Below, in pieces: positions 36,039 to 48,400 of a stretch of DNA of 64,000 nt (positions are counted from its first letter, which is position 1; each line of letters opens with the position of its first letter). This stretch comes from Hormiphora californensis. Taxonomy: Eukaryota > Ctenophora > Tentaculata > Cydippida > Pleurobrachiidae. Below the pieces are notes generated by a model. It worked only from the letters and a program-made list of their open reading frames with translations. It searched no databases and had not been told where the DNA came from. The position numbers and the translations under genes were made by a program. The DNA lies in NCBI GenBank assembly GCA_020137815.1, contig CM035362.1, positions 1,768,729-1,832,728 of the forward strand, written 5' to 3'.

Positions 36039-36196
36039 CCATTTTTTTCAACTGTTCACCCCCCAAAGTCGTGCGCGGATTTTTTTTTGCGCGTCTATCA
36101 CATGTTAACGTGTAGCGCACACAGCGTAAATTAGAATATCGCATGCGCACGAGTTGGGGGGTGAACAGTTGTATATTGTGTATTGAATAAAAATGG
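36039..36196. mobile_element. MITE of the CCATTTTTTTCAACTG family, 3-bp ACT duplication
   Basis: Starts CCATTTTTTTCAACTGTTCA and ends in GGTGAACAGTTG..AAAAATGG, with ACT on both sides. It begins directly at the end of the neighbouring palindromic element's target duplication. A second copy in the opposite orientation is at 53798-53941. Confidence 0.75.
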
Positions 36197-36198
36197 AC

Positions 36199-36326
36199 TT
36201 TAAAGTCCGTTTCAAGCGACTTGACCCGTAATTCTTGGAATTTGGCGCATTGCGCGTGTATTTACAAAGGGGAAATCCTGAATTTCCAGGAATCTCAGGT
36301 CAAGTCGTTTGAAACGCACTTTAGGT
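36199..36326. mobile_element. MITE with AAAGTCCGTTTCAAGCGACT ends
   Basis: Inverted ends AAAGTCCGTTTCAAGCGACT and AAAGTGCGTTTCAAACGACT surround about 80 bp (TTTGGCGCATTGCGCGTGTA). A reverse-complement copy is at about 54334-54452. Confidence 0.75.
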
Positions 36327-37074
36327 GCCATTATGCTGTATTCACACGTTTTTAGAATTTTTTTTTTTTTTAGAATTTTTGGACAAAACGCAGAACAGAT
36401 TTTTCAATTTAATTTCTCCAGTTTTCAGTCGTAATAAAGCCGCGCATTGATTCCTCAAATTTAAATGCGCGGCGTAAAATTGCGTCGTACTTCTTGTTTT
36501 AGGGCGTGTTTCGTAATTAGTACACGAAAGATCCTTACACGTATACTACAAATTACTTACTGTTACATTAAGTGATCTATCGGCATCAGTGATACTGTCA
36601 GTGTCAGTCAGACTAGACCGAGTCATTCAAACTAACCACCATGGACCAATAAAAGCCAAATAAAACGAGATTGAGCGGTTCTCTAAGTCTAAGTCTCATA
36701 GAAAAGCAAATTTACTTAAAGTTAAACGTAATTAAACAAATCAAAAAGAACAAAAATAATTTATAAAGTACATTGCTCAGCAACGAAAAACTGGAAAAGT
36801 AAAAAAGAGCGCAAAACTAAAACCTGCGATTGCGATAATATTTATCTTGAGGGCAAAACGTCTCCTTCCTTTTTCATCACATGCTTTTTCTACTTCCATA
36901 ATAATACGGGGATATAGCTCAAGTCCATGGAGTCCAAAATATTGTAATATATTGACTGCATGCAGCTGCCAGGCGAATGCTCTGGCCACAGTTCTCAGGC
37001 TGTCAGAGCATTGGCATGACCCTATTCTCATTTCTTCAAACAGCTGACAGGTCTGCAGATGAACAAGAGTCCTA

Positions 37075-37217
37075 AAATTGTTTAAAAGCATTAGCAGGAG
37101 GACCCCTGACGCAATCACACACTTTCCATTTTCCAGGATCACGATTCACGGTGATGAAACACACTTCAGTTGAGCAGTTAACAGTCGCTGGACATCTTTG
37201 ATACCCACTGAGTAGAG
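37075..37217 (-). CDS. Candidate Cys-rich terminal exon, possibly of the granulin gene
   Basis: After an acceptor CTACTCAG, one minus-strand frame reads about 44 residues with six cysteines (GYQRCPATVNC, EVCFITVNRDPGKW, KVCDCVRGPP) and ends in TAG. The exon at 37545-37396 would enter in a different frame, which stops after nine codons (WVSKMSSDC). Either that short end is the real C-terminus or a one-base error hides the Cys-rich one. Confidence 0.35.
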
Positions 37218-37301
37218 GAAGGAGTTATATTAATTGGATGTAAAACAATCCCTAATATCATATAGGAACTTCCTATCATAATCAAGTTTCCTAAATTCTC
37301 A

Positions 37302-37349
37302 CGGCCTCCCTTGCACCTCGGAAGATCTCCGGAGGTGCAAGGGAGGCCG
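37302..37349. repeat. Perfect short palindrome, 18-bp arms
   Basis: CGGCCTCCCTTGCACCTC and its exact reverse complement, with a 12-base loop containing AGATCT. Confidence 0.9.
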
Positions 37350-37395
37350 ACAGAGTTCAGATAACTGAGGCCTGTTGTAACCTCTTGTAACTAAC

Positions 37396-37545
37396 CATGT
37401 GTCCAGTAGCACCATTAGCAGAGATACAAACTCCAAACATATCAAGACAGTGGGATGATGCAGGACAGTACATTCCATTTGTACAGGGTGTCATATCCTG
37501 GCACCGGGTCGGAGATATAACAGCACTCATTTTACGTGTTGAGTC
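37396..37545 (-). CDS. Candidate granulin-gene exon 18, beyond the large palindrome
   Basis: Acceptor CCCCCAACAG and donor GTTAGT bound exactly 50 codons in phase 0, the phase in which the last secure granulin exon (42483) ends. The peptide is Cys-rich (RCQDMTPCTNGMYC, SSHCLDMFGVC), in the style of the neighbouring granulin exons. If correct, the intron between 42482 and 37546 contains the entire 4.3-kb inverted duplication. Confidence 0.55.
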
Positions 37546-37958
37546 CTGTTGGGGGAGTTATATTGGAGAAAACAGGCCTACAAGCAGATTTATACTTGGC
37601 TGTGACAGTCAAAAAAGAATTCTGCTTGTCTGCGTCGACAGTCGAATTAAACTGATAAAATCACTATCGTCTATCAGCGGCCGTGTGGCAGTCAACTGTT
37701 ACTATCCTAAGTGTAGTGTGCAGTGTACTTCTAACTACTAATTACTGCTGCAGTGCAGTGGGTTTAGCCTACATGTAGCCTGTAATTGGGAGTTTCAGTG
37801 TTTGGGTGTGTTCCAAGATTTTGGCTCCCTGGTGAGTTACTCTGTTGACAGTGCGCGCGCTACCAATTTACCCCCCTTTTGCGCCACCAACCCTTCCACA
37901 ACCACTCCGCGCGCTACGTCGATATAGGAATTGTACACGGCTGCCCCAGGAGGACGTA

Positions 37959-40900
37959 ACCAGGGTGTGAACTGCATGTCGTGTTTGCTAGTCGCGAGCG
38001 CGCTTGCGAGACAAGCAAACACGTCAAGGTTCATTAACAAGCATGCTGCTCAGTCATTTTAGATTTAATACACAATGTAAGGATACCATGTAATAGGTGA
38101 GACTCTTGCCGTCACCCTCGTTCAAGTCCCGTGAAAAACGGAGCAGTACACGCAAACTGATGCCCATTTTCCTCGCGTGACCCCGATTCAGCAGTTTGAG
38201 ACACCAACTCTTTAGGGGGCCATATCTCAGGAACCAGACAAGATAGGAAAAATCGCCGTCTAATGAGGCGTACAGTTTTTAATCTAGTTTACCACTGTAC
38301 CGGCCGTTTCACTCTCCGACCTAAAACAAAAATCGCAACCCCACAAAACTTCAAAATAATGAAATTCGCATCTCGCATGTCGTGTTGCATGTCGTGTCAT
38401 GTTATTGACGCGCTCGCGTTCAACTCTCACACAGCAGCTGCAGAACGTGGCGGGAAACATCGAGGAGTAGAGAGAGGGTCGGTGCCGAATCAAATATTTC
38501 TTGATCTTGATCTACTCCATCTCTCAGCTATCCTACCCCTCATCAACTCGATCTCTCAGCTACCCTACCCCTCATCTACTCCATCTTTCAGCTACCCTAC
38601 CCCTCATCTACTCCATCTTTCAGCTACCCTACCCCTTATCTAGTCCATCTCTCAGCTACCCTACTCCTCATCTACTCAATCTCTCAGCTTCCCTATTAGG
38701 GAAGCATAGAGATGGAAACGATTAGGGGTAGGGAATCCCTATCCATAATCGTTTCCATCTCTATGCTTCCCTAGCCCTCATCAACTCCATCTTTCAGCTA
38801 CCCTACCCCTAATCTAGTCCATCTCTCCGCTACCCTACTCCTCATCTACTCCATCTCTCAGCTACCCTACCTCCCATTTACTCCATCTCTCAGCTTCCCT
38901 ACCTCCCATTTACTCCATCTCTCAGCTTACCTACCTCCCATTTACTCCATATCTCAGCTTCCCTACCTGCCATTTACTCCATCTCTCAGATACCCTACCT
39001 CCCATTTACTCCATCTCTCAGCTTACCTACCTCCCATTTACTCCATCTCTCAGCTTCCCTACCTCCCATTCACTCCATCTCTCAGCTTCCCTACCTCCCA
39101 TTTACTCCATCTCTCAGCTACCCTACCTCCCATTCACTCCATCTCTCAGCTACCCTACCTCCCATTTACTCCATCTCTCAGCTTCCCTACCTCCCATTTA
39201 CTCCATCCCTCAGCTTCCCTACCTCCCATTTACTCCATCCTTGCCTCCCATTTACTCCATCTCTCAGCTACCCTACCTCCCATTCACTCCATCTCTCAAC
39301 TACCCTACCTCCCATTTACTCCATCTCTCAGCTTCCCTACCTCCCATTTACTCCATCTCTCAGCTTCCCTACCTCCCATTTACTCCATCCCTCAGCTTCC
39401 CTACCTCCCATTTACTCCATCTCTCAGCTTCCCTACCTCCCATTTACTCCATCTCTCAGCTACCCTACCTCCCATTTACTTCATCTCTCAGCTTCCCTAC
39501 CTCCCATTTACTCCATCTCTCAGCTTCCCTACCTCCCATTTACTCCATCGCTTACCTTCCCTACCTCCCATTTACTCCATCTCTCAGCTTCCCTACCTCC
39601 CATTTACTCCATCTCTCAGCTACCCTACCTCCCATTTACTCCATTTCTCAGCTTCCGTACCTCTCATTTACTCCATCTCTCAGCTACCCTACCTCCCATT
39701 TACTCCATCTCTCAGCTTCCCTACCTCCCATTTACTCCATCTCTCAGCTACCCTACCTCCCATTTACTCCATCGCTCAGCTTCCCTACCTCCCATTTACT
39801 CCATCTCTCAGCTACCTTACCTTCTATTTACTCCATCTCTCAGCTTCCCTACCTCCCATTTACTCCATCTCTCAGCTACCCTAGCTCCCATTTACTCCAT
39901 CTCTCAGCTACCCTACCTCCCATTTACTCCATCTCTCAGCTACCTTACCTCCCATTTACTCCATCTCTCAGCTTACCTACCTCCCATTTACTCCATCTCT
40001 CAGCTACCCTACCTCCCATTCACTCCATCTCTCAGCTACCCTACCTCCCATTTACTCCATCTCTCAGCTTCCCTACCTCCCATTTACTCCATCCCTCAGC
40101 TACCCTACCTCCCATTTGATCCATATATCAGCTTCCCTACCTCCCATTTACTCCATCTCTCATTTATCCTAACATTCCTACCCCTGAGAGATGGAGTAAA
40201 TGGGAGGTAGGGAAGCTGAGAGATGAAGTAAATGGGAGGTAGGAAAGCTGAGAGATGGAGTAAATGGGTGGTAGGGTAGCTGAGAGATGGAGTAAATGGC
40301 AGGTAGGGAAGCTTAGGGATGGAGTAAATGGGAGGTAGGGAAGCTGAGAGATGGAGTAAATGGGAGGTAGGGAAGCTGAGAGATGGAGTAAATAGAAGGT
40401 AAGGTAGCTGAGAGATGGAGTAAATGGGAGGTAGGGAAGCTGAGCGATGGAGTAAATGGGAGGTAGGGTAGCTGAGAGATGGAGTAAATGGGAGGTAGGG
40501 AAGCTGAGAGATGGAGTAAATGGGAGGTAGGGTAGCTGAGAGATGGAGTAAATGAGAGGTACGGAAGCTGAGAAATGGAGTAAATGGGAGGTAGGGTAGC
40601 TGAGAGATGGAGTAAATGGGAGGTAGGGAAGCTGAGAGATGGAGTAAATGGGAGGTAGGGAAGGTAAGCGATGGAGTAAATGGGAGGTAGGGAAGCTGAG
40701 AGATGGAGTAAATGGGAGGTAGGGAAGCTGAGAGATGAAGTAAATGGGAGGTAGGGTAGCTGAGAGATGGAGTAAATGGGAGGTAGGGAAGCTGAGAGAT
40801 GGAGTAAATGGGAGGTAGGGAAGCTGAGGGATGGAGTAAATGGGAGGTAGGGAAGCTGAGAGATGGAGTAAATGGGAGGTAGGGAAGCTGAGAGATGGAG

Positions 40901-42261
40901 TAAATGGGAGGTAGGGTAGTTGAGAGATGGAGTGAATGGGAGGTAGGGTAGCTGAGAGATGGAGTAAATGGGAGGCAAGGATGGAGTAAATGGGAGGTAG
41001 GGAAGCTGAGGGATGGAGTAAATGGGAGGTAGGGAAGCTGAGAGATGGAGTAAATGGGAGGTAGGGTAGCTGAGAGATGGAGTGAATGGGAGGTAGGGTA
41101 GCTGAGAGATGGAGTAAATGGGAGGTAGGGAAGCTGAGAGATGGAGTGAATGGGAGGTAGGGAAGCTGAGAGATGGAGTAAATGGGAGGTAGGTAAGCTG
41201 AGAGATGGAGTAAATGGGAGGTAGGGTATCTGAGAGATGGAGTAAATGGCAGGTAGGGAAGCTGAGATATGGAGTAAATGGGAGGTAGGTAAGCTGAGAG
41301 ATGGAGTAAATGGGAGGTAGGGAAGCTGAGAGATGGAGTAAATGGGAGGTAGGGTAGCTGAGAGATGGAGTAGATGAGGAGTAGGGTAGCGGAGAGATGG
41401 ACTAGATTAGGGGTAGGGTAGCTGAAAGATGGAGTTGATGAGGGCTAGGGAAGCATAGAGATGGAAACGATTATGGATAGGGATTCCCTACCCCTAATCG
41501 TTTCCATCTCTATGCTTCCCTAATAGGGAAGCTGAGAGATTGAGTAGATGAGGAGTAGGGTAGCTGAGAGATGGACTAGATAAGGGGTAGGGTAGCTGAA
41601 AGATGGAGTAGATGAGGGGTAGGGTAGCTGAAAGATGGAGTAGATGAGGGGTAGGGTAGCTGAGAGATCGAGTTGATGAGGGGTAGGATAGCTGAGAGAT
41701 GGAGTAGATCAAGATCAAGAAATATTTGATTCGGCACCGACCCTCTCTCTACTCCTCGATGTTTCCCGCCACTGTTCTGCAGCTGCTGTGTGAGAGTTGA
41801 ACGCGAGCGCGTCAATAACATGACACGACATGCAACACGACATGCGAGATGCGAATTTCATTATTTTGAAGTTTTGTGGGGTTGCGATTTTTGTTTTAGG
41901 TCGGAGAGTGAAACGGCCGGTACAGTGGTAAACTAGATTAAAAACTGTACGCCTCATTAGACGGCGATTTTTCCTATCTTGTCTGGTTCCTGAGATATGG
42001 CCCCCTAAAGAGTTGGTGTCTCAAACTGCTGAATCGGGGTCACGCGAGGAAAATGGGCATCAGTTTGCGTGTACTGCTCCGTTTTTCACGGGACTTGAAC
42101 GAGGGTGACGGCAAGAGTCTCACCTATTACATGGTATCCTTACATTGTGTATTAAATCTAAAATGACTGAGCAGCATGCTTGTTAATGAACCTTGACGTG
42201 TTTGCTTGTCTCGCAAGCGCGCTCGCGACTAGCAAACACGACATGCAGTTCACACCCTGGT
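37959..42261. repeat. 4.3-kb near-perfect inverted duplication
   Basis: From 37959 (ACCAGGGTGTG) the sequence is repeated as reverse complement ending at 42261. The outer 545 bp of each arm is non-satellite and nearly identical; the only difference noticed is one extra A (GCAGAACGTGG against GCAGAACAGTGG). The inner part is a 32-bp satellite whose variant units, for example ATCCTTGCCTCCC at 39236, occur in the same order in both arms, so the array was copied as a block. The centre, near 40165-40185, is slightly asymmetric, with about four more units on the left. Confidence 0.92.
38509..41711. repeat. 32-bp minisatellite arrays in both arms of the inverted duplication
   Basis: Unit CTCCATCTCTCAGCTTCCCT plus ACCTCCCATTTA, in about 50 copies per arm, left arm on the plus strand and right arm on the minus strand. 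Outer units carry a CCCCTCATCTA variant. A smaller palindrome around CGATTAGGGGTAGGGAATCC interrupts each arm (38690-38775 and 41445-41530). The long open frames (292 and 221 codons) have a 32-residue period from three 32-bp units and are not genes. Confidence 0.93.
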
Positions 42262-42482
42262 AACATCTTTTCCGCAACACCATGTTTGTGTTTTAGAGGG
42301 AGGGGAAGGAGAGATAGAGAGCGTGTTTGTGAGAAGGAGAGAGAAGAGAGAGAGATAGAGAGTGAGAGAGAGAGGGAAGAAGAGAGAGAGAGAAGGGAAA
42401 AAAGCTTGCCTTGCTCGCCCCACACTACGAAACAAATGTAAAGGAGGGTTAGAAAATAACAAGGAAACGCTTCATTCCTTAC

Positions 42483-45400
42483 CTGAGTGCACCATTTCTT
42501 TTCCAAATCACACTCGAACCCCTCAGGACAGCACTCTGTATCAGAACAACACTTCAAACCATCTCTCTGAAAAAACGGGATATCAGTCGATATTATGTTA
42601 CTATTTGCCGAGAGGGAGATAGAAAGAGAAGGTCGAGCAGGGCAAGTTATTGTGACAAATTTGTCTGATGAGTAGTTCACCAACATGTTACACTTCCCTT
42701 TGACTGCTGGCACCCTCTTTTACTTGCTCTCGCACAGAAAAGAGGAGTCAACACTTTCCTTTCAGTTGAGTGCCTACACACCAAGAAAACGTCCCCCGCA
42801 CGGAAATAAAATACGATGTGAGCTATAACACAAGGTAGTAGGGGAGGGATTTGGGGCAACTACCTACTTCTATGCCTGATCATTTCTACCTGATTAAAGG
42901 TTGACAAGATACCTAAAACTGTTCGTATATCGTCTTATTTTGATTTATCATTAATTTTCAGCATTTTTTCAGAATTTTTTGTCGGCTAGAAATATGTGCA
43001 AAATAGGGGGTCTACTGATAAACGAGAGGCGCAATTTAAAAATTGGTACCGTAATATCTCCGGTTCCTGATGAGATACAGAAACCGTTCTGGTAGCGTTG
43101 GAAAGGTCTTATTGAGACCAATCCAACGCAACCAAGATCAAGTAGCTATCTTTTGAGGAACCGGAAATGTGAATTTCAATTTGCGAGACGCAGTGAGTGT
43201 GCCCAGTAAAACCAGTGCTGACAATATCGGTAGACCCCCTATTTCGAATTTCTTTCTAGCCGACAAAAAATTCTGAAAAAATGCTGAAAATTAATGATAA
43301 ATCAAAATAAGACGATATACGAAAAGTTTTAGGTATCTTGTCAACCTTTAAAGTAATTATCCTACCTTGCAGGAACATGATACTGGTTGAAGGGTCGTAC
43401 ATCCCCCACCAGTCTTACACTGTAACCCCTTCTTACAGCAGGTCTTGCCATCAGCACAGCACACACCTGGGAGAGAGATATCAGGGGGTTGCCATGACGA
43501 TGTTTCAGAGATAACATGTTCAGATAGGGTTGAGTGACAGTTTACTCAAAGAAAACTAAATTTCAAATGGGTCACATGGAGGAACATACACAGGTTGCAC
43601 TAATTAATTAATTAATTAATTACCGTGTATGAATTTGCAGCACCCTGCCAGATCTCCACTAGAATTGTAACAACACTTCTCTGTTCCAGGGCAGTACTTT
43701 CCACCCTTACACATCATTTGAGGACCAGGGTCTATAATAGAGAGATGGGGGGTTAGGGGTCTAGAGGACCGGAGAGATGGGGTAGTTAGAACCGGGTTCT
43801 AGAGGGAGAGTTAGGAGTTAGGATACTCTGGGCCCTATAATCTATCTAGAGAGCGTAAAAATAGTTTCCAGATCGGGCTAAGTAAGAGCTGTAAGTGAAG
43901 GAAATCGAGTCTAAATCTGAGAGCAGCAATTTAGAAAGTATTGTACAGTGTAGATTTAGAAGGAAAATAGAATATATAACCCACCTGACTCATTCTCACT
44001 CTGTACATCCCTGGCAGGTACTAGACTTTTCATTTTCCCATTATTACCAGGTACTAGACTCTTCATTCCTCCTTTGTTATCGGGTACTAGACTTTTCATT
44101 TCTCCATTATTATCGGGTGCTAGGTCCTTCATTCCTCCTTTGTTATCGGGTGTCAAGGGTGTTAGGAGGGTAGCTACCAGAGCCAAGCTGTCTAACTGAC
44201 ACGTACCACTCTTGATGTGACATGTGTAACCTGGGAGAGTGGAGAGAGAGAGAGAGAGAGAGAGAGACTAGATATGAAGAGTAGATATATACGAAGGATG
44301 AGTAGACGGGTCGGGATATAGATATAGAGTCTTTGCTTGCTCATCACATATCTCTGCTCTCTCTGCCCTCTCGCTTCTCTCTCTGCTCTCTCTCTCTCAC
44401 TCTCTCTCGCGCCCATCCGCTCTGTCTCTCGCTCTCTATCTCGTGTCTCTCTCTCTACTCTCGTCGTCTCTCCTCTCTCTCGCTCTTCTCTCTCGTGCCT
44501 ATCTCTTTTCTCAATCTACTCTCTCTCTACCTCCCTACTCCTCTCTTTTTCTAACCTTCTTGGAGTCGATTGGAGAACCTCACTACTTACACTACCAAAT
44601 GCCAAATGCCAATATAGACCAGTCATATGATGTCGGTTTTGGACCGAAAAAAAACATAATTGATCTAAATGTGATTCCACTTCTAGGGCACTCCAATAGG
44701 TCCCTAGAACCACCAAAAAAATTTGTCACTCTTCATCAAATGAATAAATGTGGTTTTTGGGCCACGCCCTTATACCTGTATTTTCAGTCATGTGGTCAAA
44801 ACTGAAAACCATCTTAGGGAACGAGTAGAGAAGAAATCAAGGGCACTAAAGTGTGTAGCGTCCTCGCATTAGTGGGGATAGGTGCCGGAATTAAGTCTCT
44901 ATCTCATCTGGTTAATTAGATAATTGGATAATTAGGTATGCGCATAACCGTTTTTTGGCTATATGGTCAATGTTATTTTTGTCTGGTTCGTTTTTGACTT
45001 CGAAAAATGGACACTTTTACATTTAGTCATTTTTGGACAACTAAATAATGCCAAATTAACGAAATATTCCGAATTTATTAATAAAAATGTATAATAATCG
45101 CTTTTACAACTCTAAAATTTGAATAACTCATTTCGTGAGGTGCCGGTGACATAGTTTGCAAAAGCATGTGCTGTTCCATCAATTTTTAATAATTTTTCCT
45201 AAAATTTTCGAAAATATGCTGAAAATGTCCAATATATACACCTATTAAAATATGTAAGCAAACTTACTCAACCTATGAGGTGCAAACGGTGTTTAAAGTT
45301 ACACTGTATACTTACATCTACTTTTAAGCCTGTAGCACCTCACGTTTCACGACTTTTCCTAGCTAGATACTTGCAGTAGACTCAAAAACATTATTTGTAC

Positions 45401-48400
45401 CAAAAAAGTTCCAAAAATTTTGCTCAATGAGTGAGGTGCACCCAAAAAACGGTATTTTCTTCAAACGCTAATTGCACCTCACTCAGTGAGTATATAGTTC
45501 TAAAAGTGGCCTTAATTTACTCATATGACATCCCCAAACACTACCTAATCGACTCCAATGTCATTACTCAACCTGTGAGGTGCCCTGGAGAAGTAGGTAA
45601 AATATGTCATTTTTCAAAGGTCTGCACCTCACTCGCTGAGTAATTTTTAGATTAAATTTTAGATAAATCAGGGGGGAAATTGTCCAATCTTGCTATATAA
45701 CAAGTTTCAAATCATTATTCACTCATTTGACCCCTGAAGAGTAAACTTTTAGCTCTAAAAACGGCTTGCACCTCACTAAATGAGTAAAATTGTCTTAGCT
45801 TTTCACCTCATTTGATGAGTTAGAAATCAATCTAGCTTTTCCGGAAATTTCGAGATTTTTGCTCAAACGGTATTCCTGTAAATCAAGAGCACCTCACGTG
45901 GGCACCTCACGGGATATTTCAGTGTCTAGCACCTCACTGGATTGAGCTAGAGACATCGCGTTTTCACAATAATGAAGTTATGACAATTTTTCAATTTTTT
46001 GAGGTGCTGAGTAAAACCTTTGGGGTTGTAGCCTATTTACTATAGCTCGATGGAAAATTTTGGTCGGCGAGCCAGACAAAAATAACATTGACCATATGGC
46101 TATAGCCACTTATAAATGGTTTAGAGACTTTTCACTGGTGCCATTTTGTAGGCAATGGCCAAGTTATGGGGGGTCGACGTCGGACTTTTAAGCTCTATCT
46201 TCAACCGTTTAGCCGTTATTTGGCTTTTAAGATGCTGAAAATGAGCAAAAAACGGGAAAAATCCCGATTTTTACTCATTTTCAGCACCTTTGAATCGAAA
46301 TAACGGCTAAACGGTTGGAGATAGAGCTTAAAAGTCCGACGTCGACCCCCCATAACTTGGCCATTGCCTACAAAATGGCACCAGTGAAAAGTCTCTAAAC
46401 CATTTATAAGTGGCTATAGCCATATAGCCAAAAAACGGTTATGCACATACCTAATTATCCAATTATCTAATTAACCAGATGAGATAGAGACTTAATTCCG
46501 GCACCTATCCCCACTAATGCGAGGACGCTACACACTTTAGTACCCTTGATTTCTTCTCTACTCGTTTCCTAAGATGGTTTTCAGTTTTGACCACATGACT
46601 GAAAATACAGGTATAAGGGCGTGGACCAAAAACCACATTTATTCATTTGATGAAGAGTGACAAATTTTTTTGGTGGTTCTAGGGACCTATTGGAGTGCCC
46701 TAGAAGTGGAATCACATTTAGATCAATTATGTTCCCTATCATGCATCATATGACTGGTCTAATAGTGCAAGTGGTTGGTGTAGGCTGTAAAACGCTGGAT
46801 AATGAGTGTTTCTATGGAAACAGTTCAAAGAACCCCTCCTGCCCATTCTCCAGTCCCCTTACATTACCCTTATTACCCTTATATTACCCCTTATATTACT
46901 TTGTGTGGTACATTTTATACCCTCACAAAGCGAGTCCGCTCTACGAGGATGCGGTAGATGAACCCTTTGGTATCGAAGACACCTCACACTCTGTTTAGGT
47001 CGCCGGGCGACCTTCGCGCGCGCTGGCAAGGGGTAACTTCGTAACCAAATGAACCCTTACCTTGTGGACAACAGTGTTTAAAATCAGGGCAGCACACGGC
47101 GTTGTCATGGTAACAGCACCCATAACCACCCTTATAGAGCTGGCAGCAGGTAGGTGGCAGTTGGGCAGGCACTGCCATCAGGACATTTTACCATTCCCTT
47201 CATTGTATCAACTTGTTCCTTGCTCGGTCCCTGCATTTTATCAACTTGGTCTTCACTTGCTCCCTGCATTTTATTGACCTGATCCTCGCTGACTGAAATT
47301 GGGGAGAAACGGAATAAGTAACGGAATCAAGGGGGGTTGAAGTAAGAGGTTACCTCTCTCACCCGTTGAGAAATGGAATGTGAAGAAGAAAATAAGGCGT
47401 TTTACAAGATTATAAAAGTAATATATTCCTCAACATCACATGCGATCAGGAAGGGCTTAGGACCAACCTCCCCCCCCCCCCCCAACCTAATGTCATTTCA
47501 CTCTCTCTCTCTCTCTAACCTGCAAATGCCCTATCACAAGTGCCCTGTTCCGTGTTACAAGTGTAACCGTGAGGACAGCAGTGTTCTCCATCGTTGCAAC
47601 ACTGAGCTGAGGGATAAGGACAGCAGCCGTATTGTCCATCATACAGTTTACAGCACGTCTCCCCGTCCTCACACACACTCCCATCTTCACATGTCACATC
47701 ATTATCCACAGAGAGAGGGGAGATATCTGGGGGGGGGGGAGAGGGTTGGGAGTTGGAGAGAGATCTAGGGGAGATATCTGGGGAGAAGGAGAGAGTTGGG
47801 AGAGAGATCTAGGGTCGGGAGAGTTGTTCACCTCTCTCTCTCTAACCTGCAAATGCCCTATCACAAGTGCCCTGTTCCGTGTTACAAATGTAACCGTGAG
47901 GGCAGCAGTGTTCTCCATCGTTGCAACACTGAGCTGAGGGATAAGGACAGCAGCCGTATTGTCCATCATACAGTTTACAGCACGTCTCCCCGTCCTCACA
48001 CACACTCCCATCTTCACATGTCACATCATTATTCACGGAGAGAGGGGAGATATCTGGGGAGGGAGAAGAGTTGGGAGTTGGAGAGAGATCTAGGGGAGAT
48101 ATCTGGGGAGGGAGAGAGGGTTGGGAGAGAGATCTAGGGGGAAGAGAGTTGGAGGGGTGGTTGAGAGTTGTTCACCTCTCTCTCTCTCTCTAACCTGCAA
48201 ATGCCCTATCACAAGTGCCCTGTTCGGTGTTACAAGTGTACCCGTGGGGGCAGCAGTGTTCTCCATCGTTGCAGCACTGAGCTGAGGGATAAGGACAGCA
48301 GCCGTATTGTCCATCAGATAGTTTACAGCACGTCTCCCCGTCCTCACACACACTACCATCTTCACATGTCACATCATTATCCACAGAGAGAGAGGAGATA

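Noticed and set aside
36777-37074. Minus-strand frame of about 100 residues with a hydrophobic C-terminus, as a separate membrane protein
   Set aside because: It overlaps copies of the dispersed 20-bp motif, has no matching upstream exon, and lies downstream of stops in the granulin-compatible frames. Not strong enough to list.
37837-38040. Minus-strand frame overlapping the outer edge of the inverted duplication, and the mirrored continuation at 42183-42260, as a granulin terminal exon
   Set aside because: The acceptor TTACCAG at 42262 is followed by an open phase-0 frame, but it lies exactly at the duplication border, lacks the granulin cysteine pattern, and exon 37545-37396 fits better.
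38101-38150. tRNA gene suggested by a GTTCAAGTCCC box
   Set aside because: No A box, no pairing acceptor stem or anticodon arm could be drawn. The same applies to GATTCGAATCTC at 28953.
39241-40119. 292-codon open frame (and its 221-codon mirror at 40978-40313)
   Set aside because: Entirely 32-bp satellite; the 32-residue period (LPPIYSISQLPY...) follows from three repeat units, with no splice or start context.
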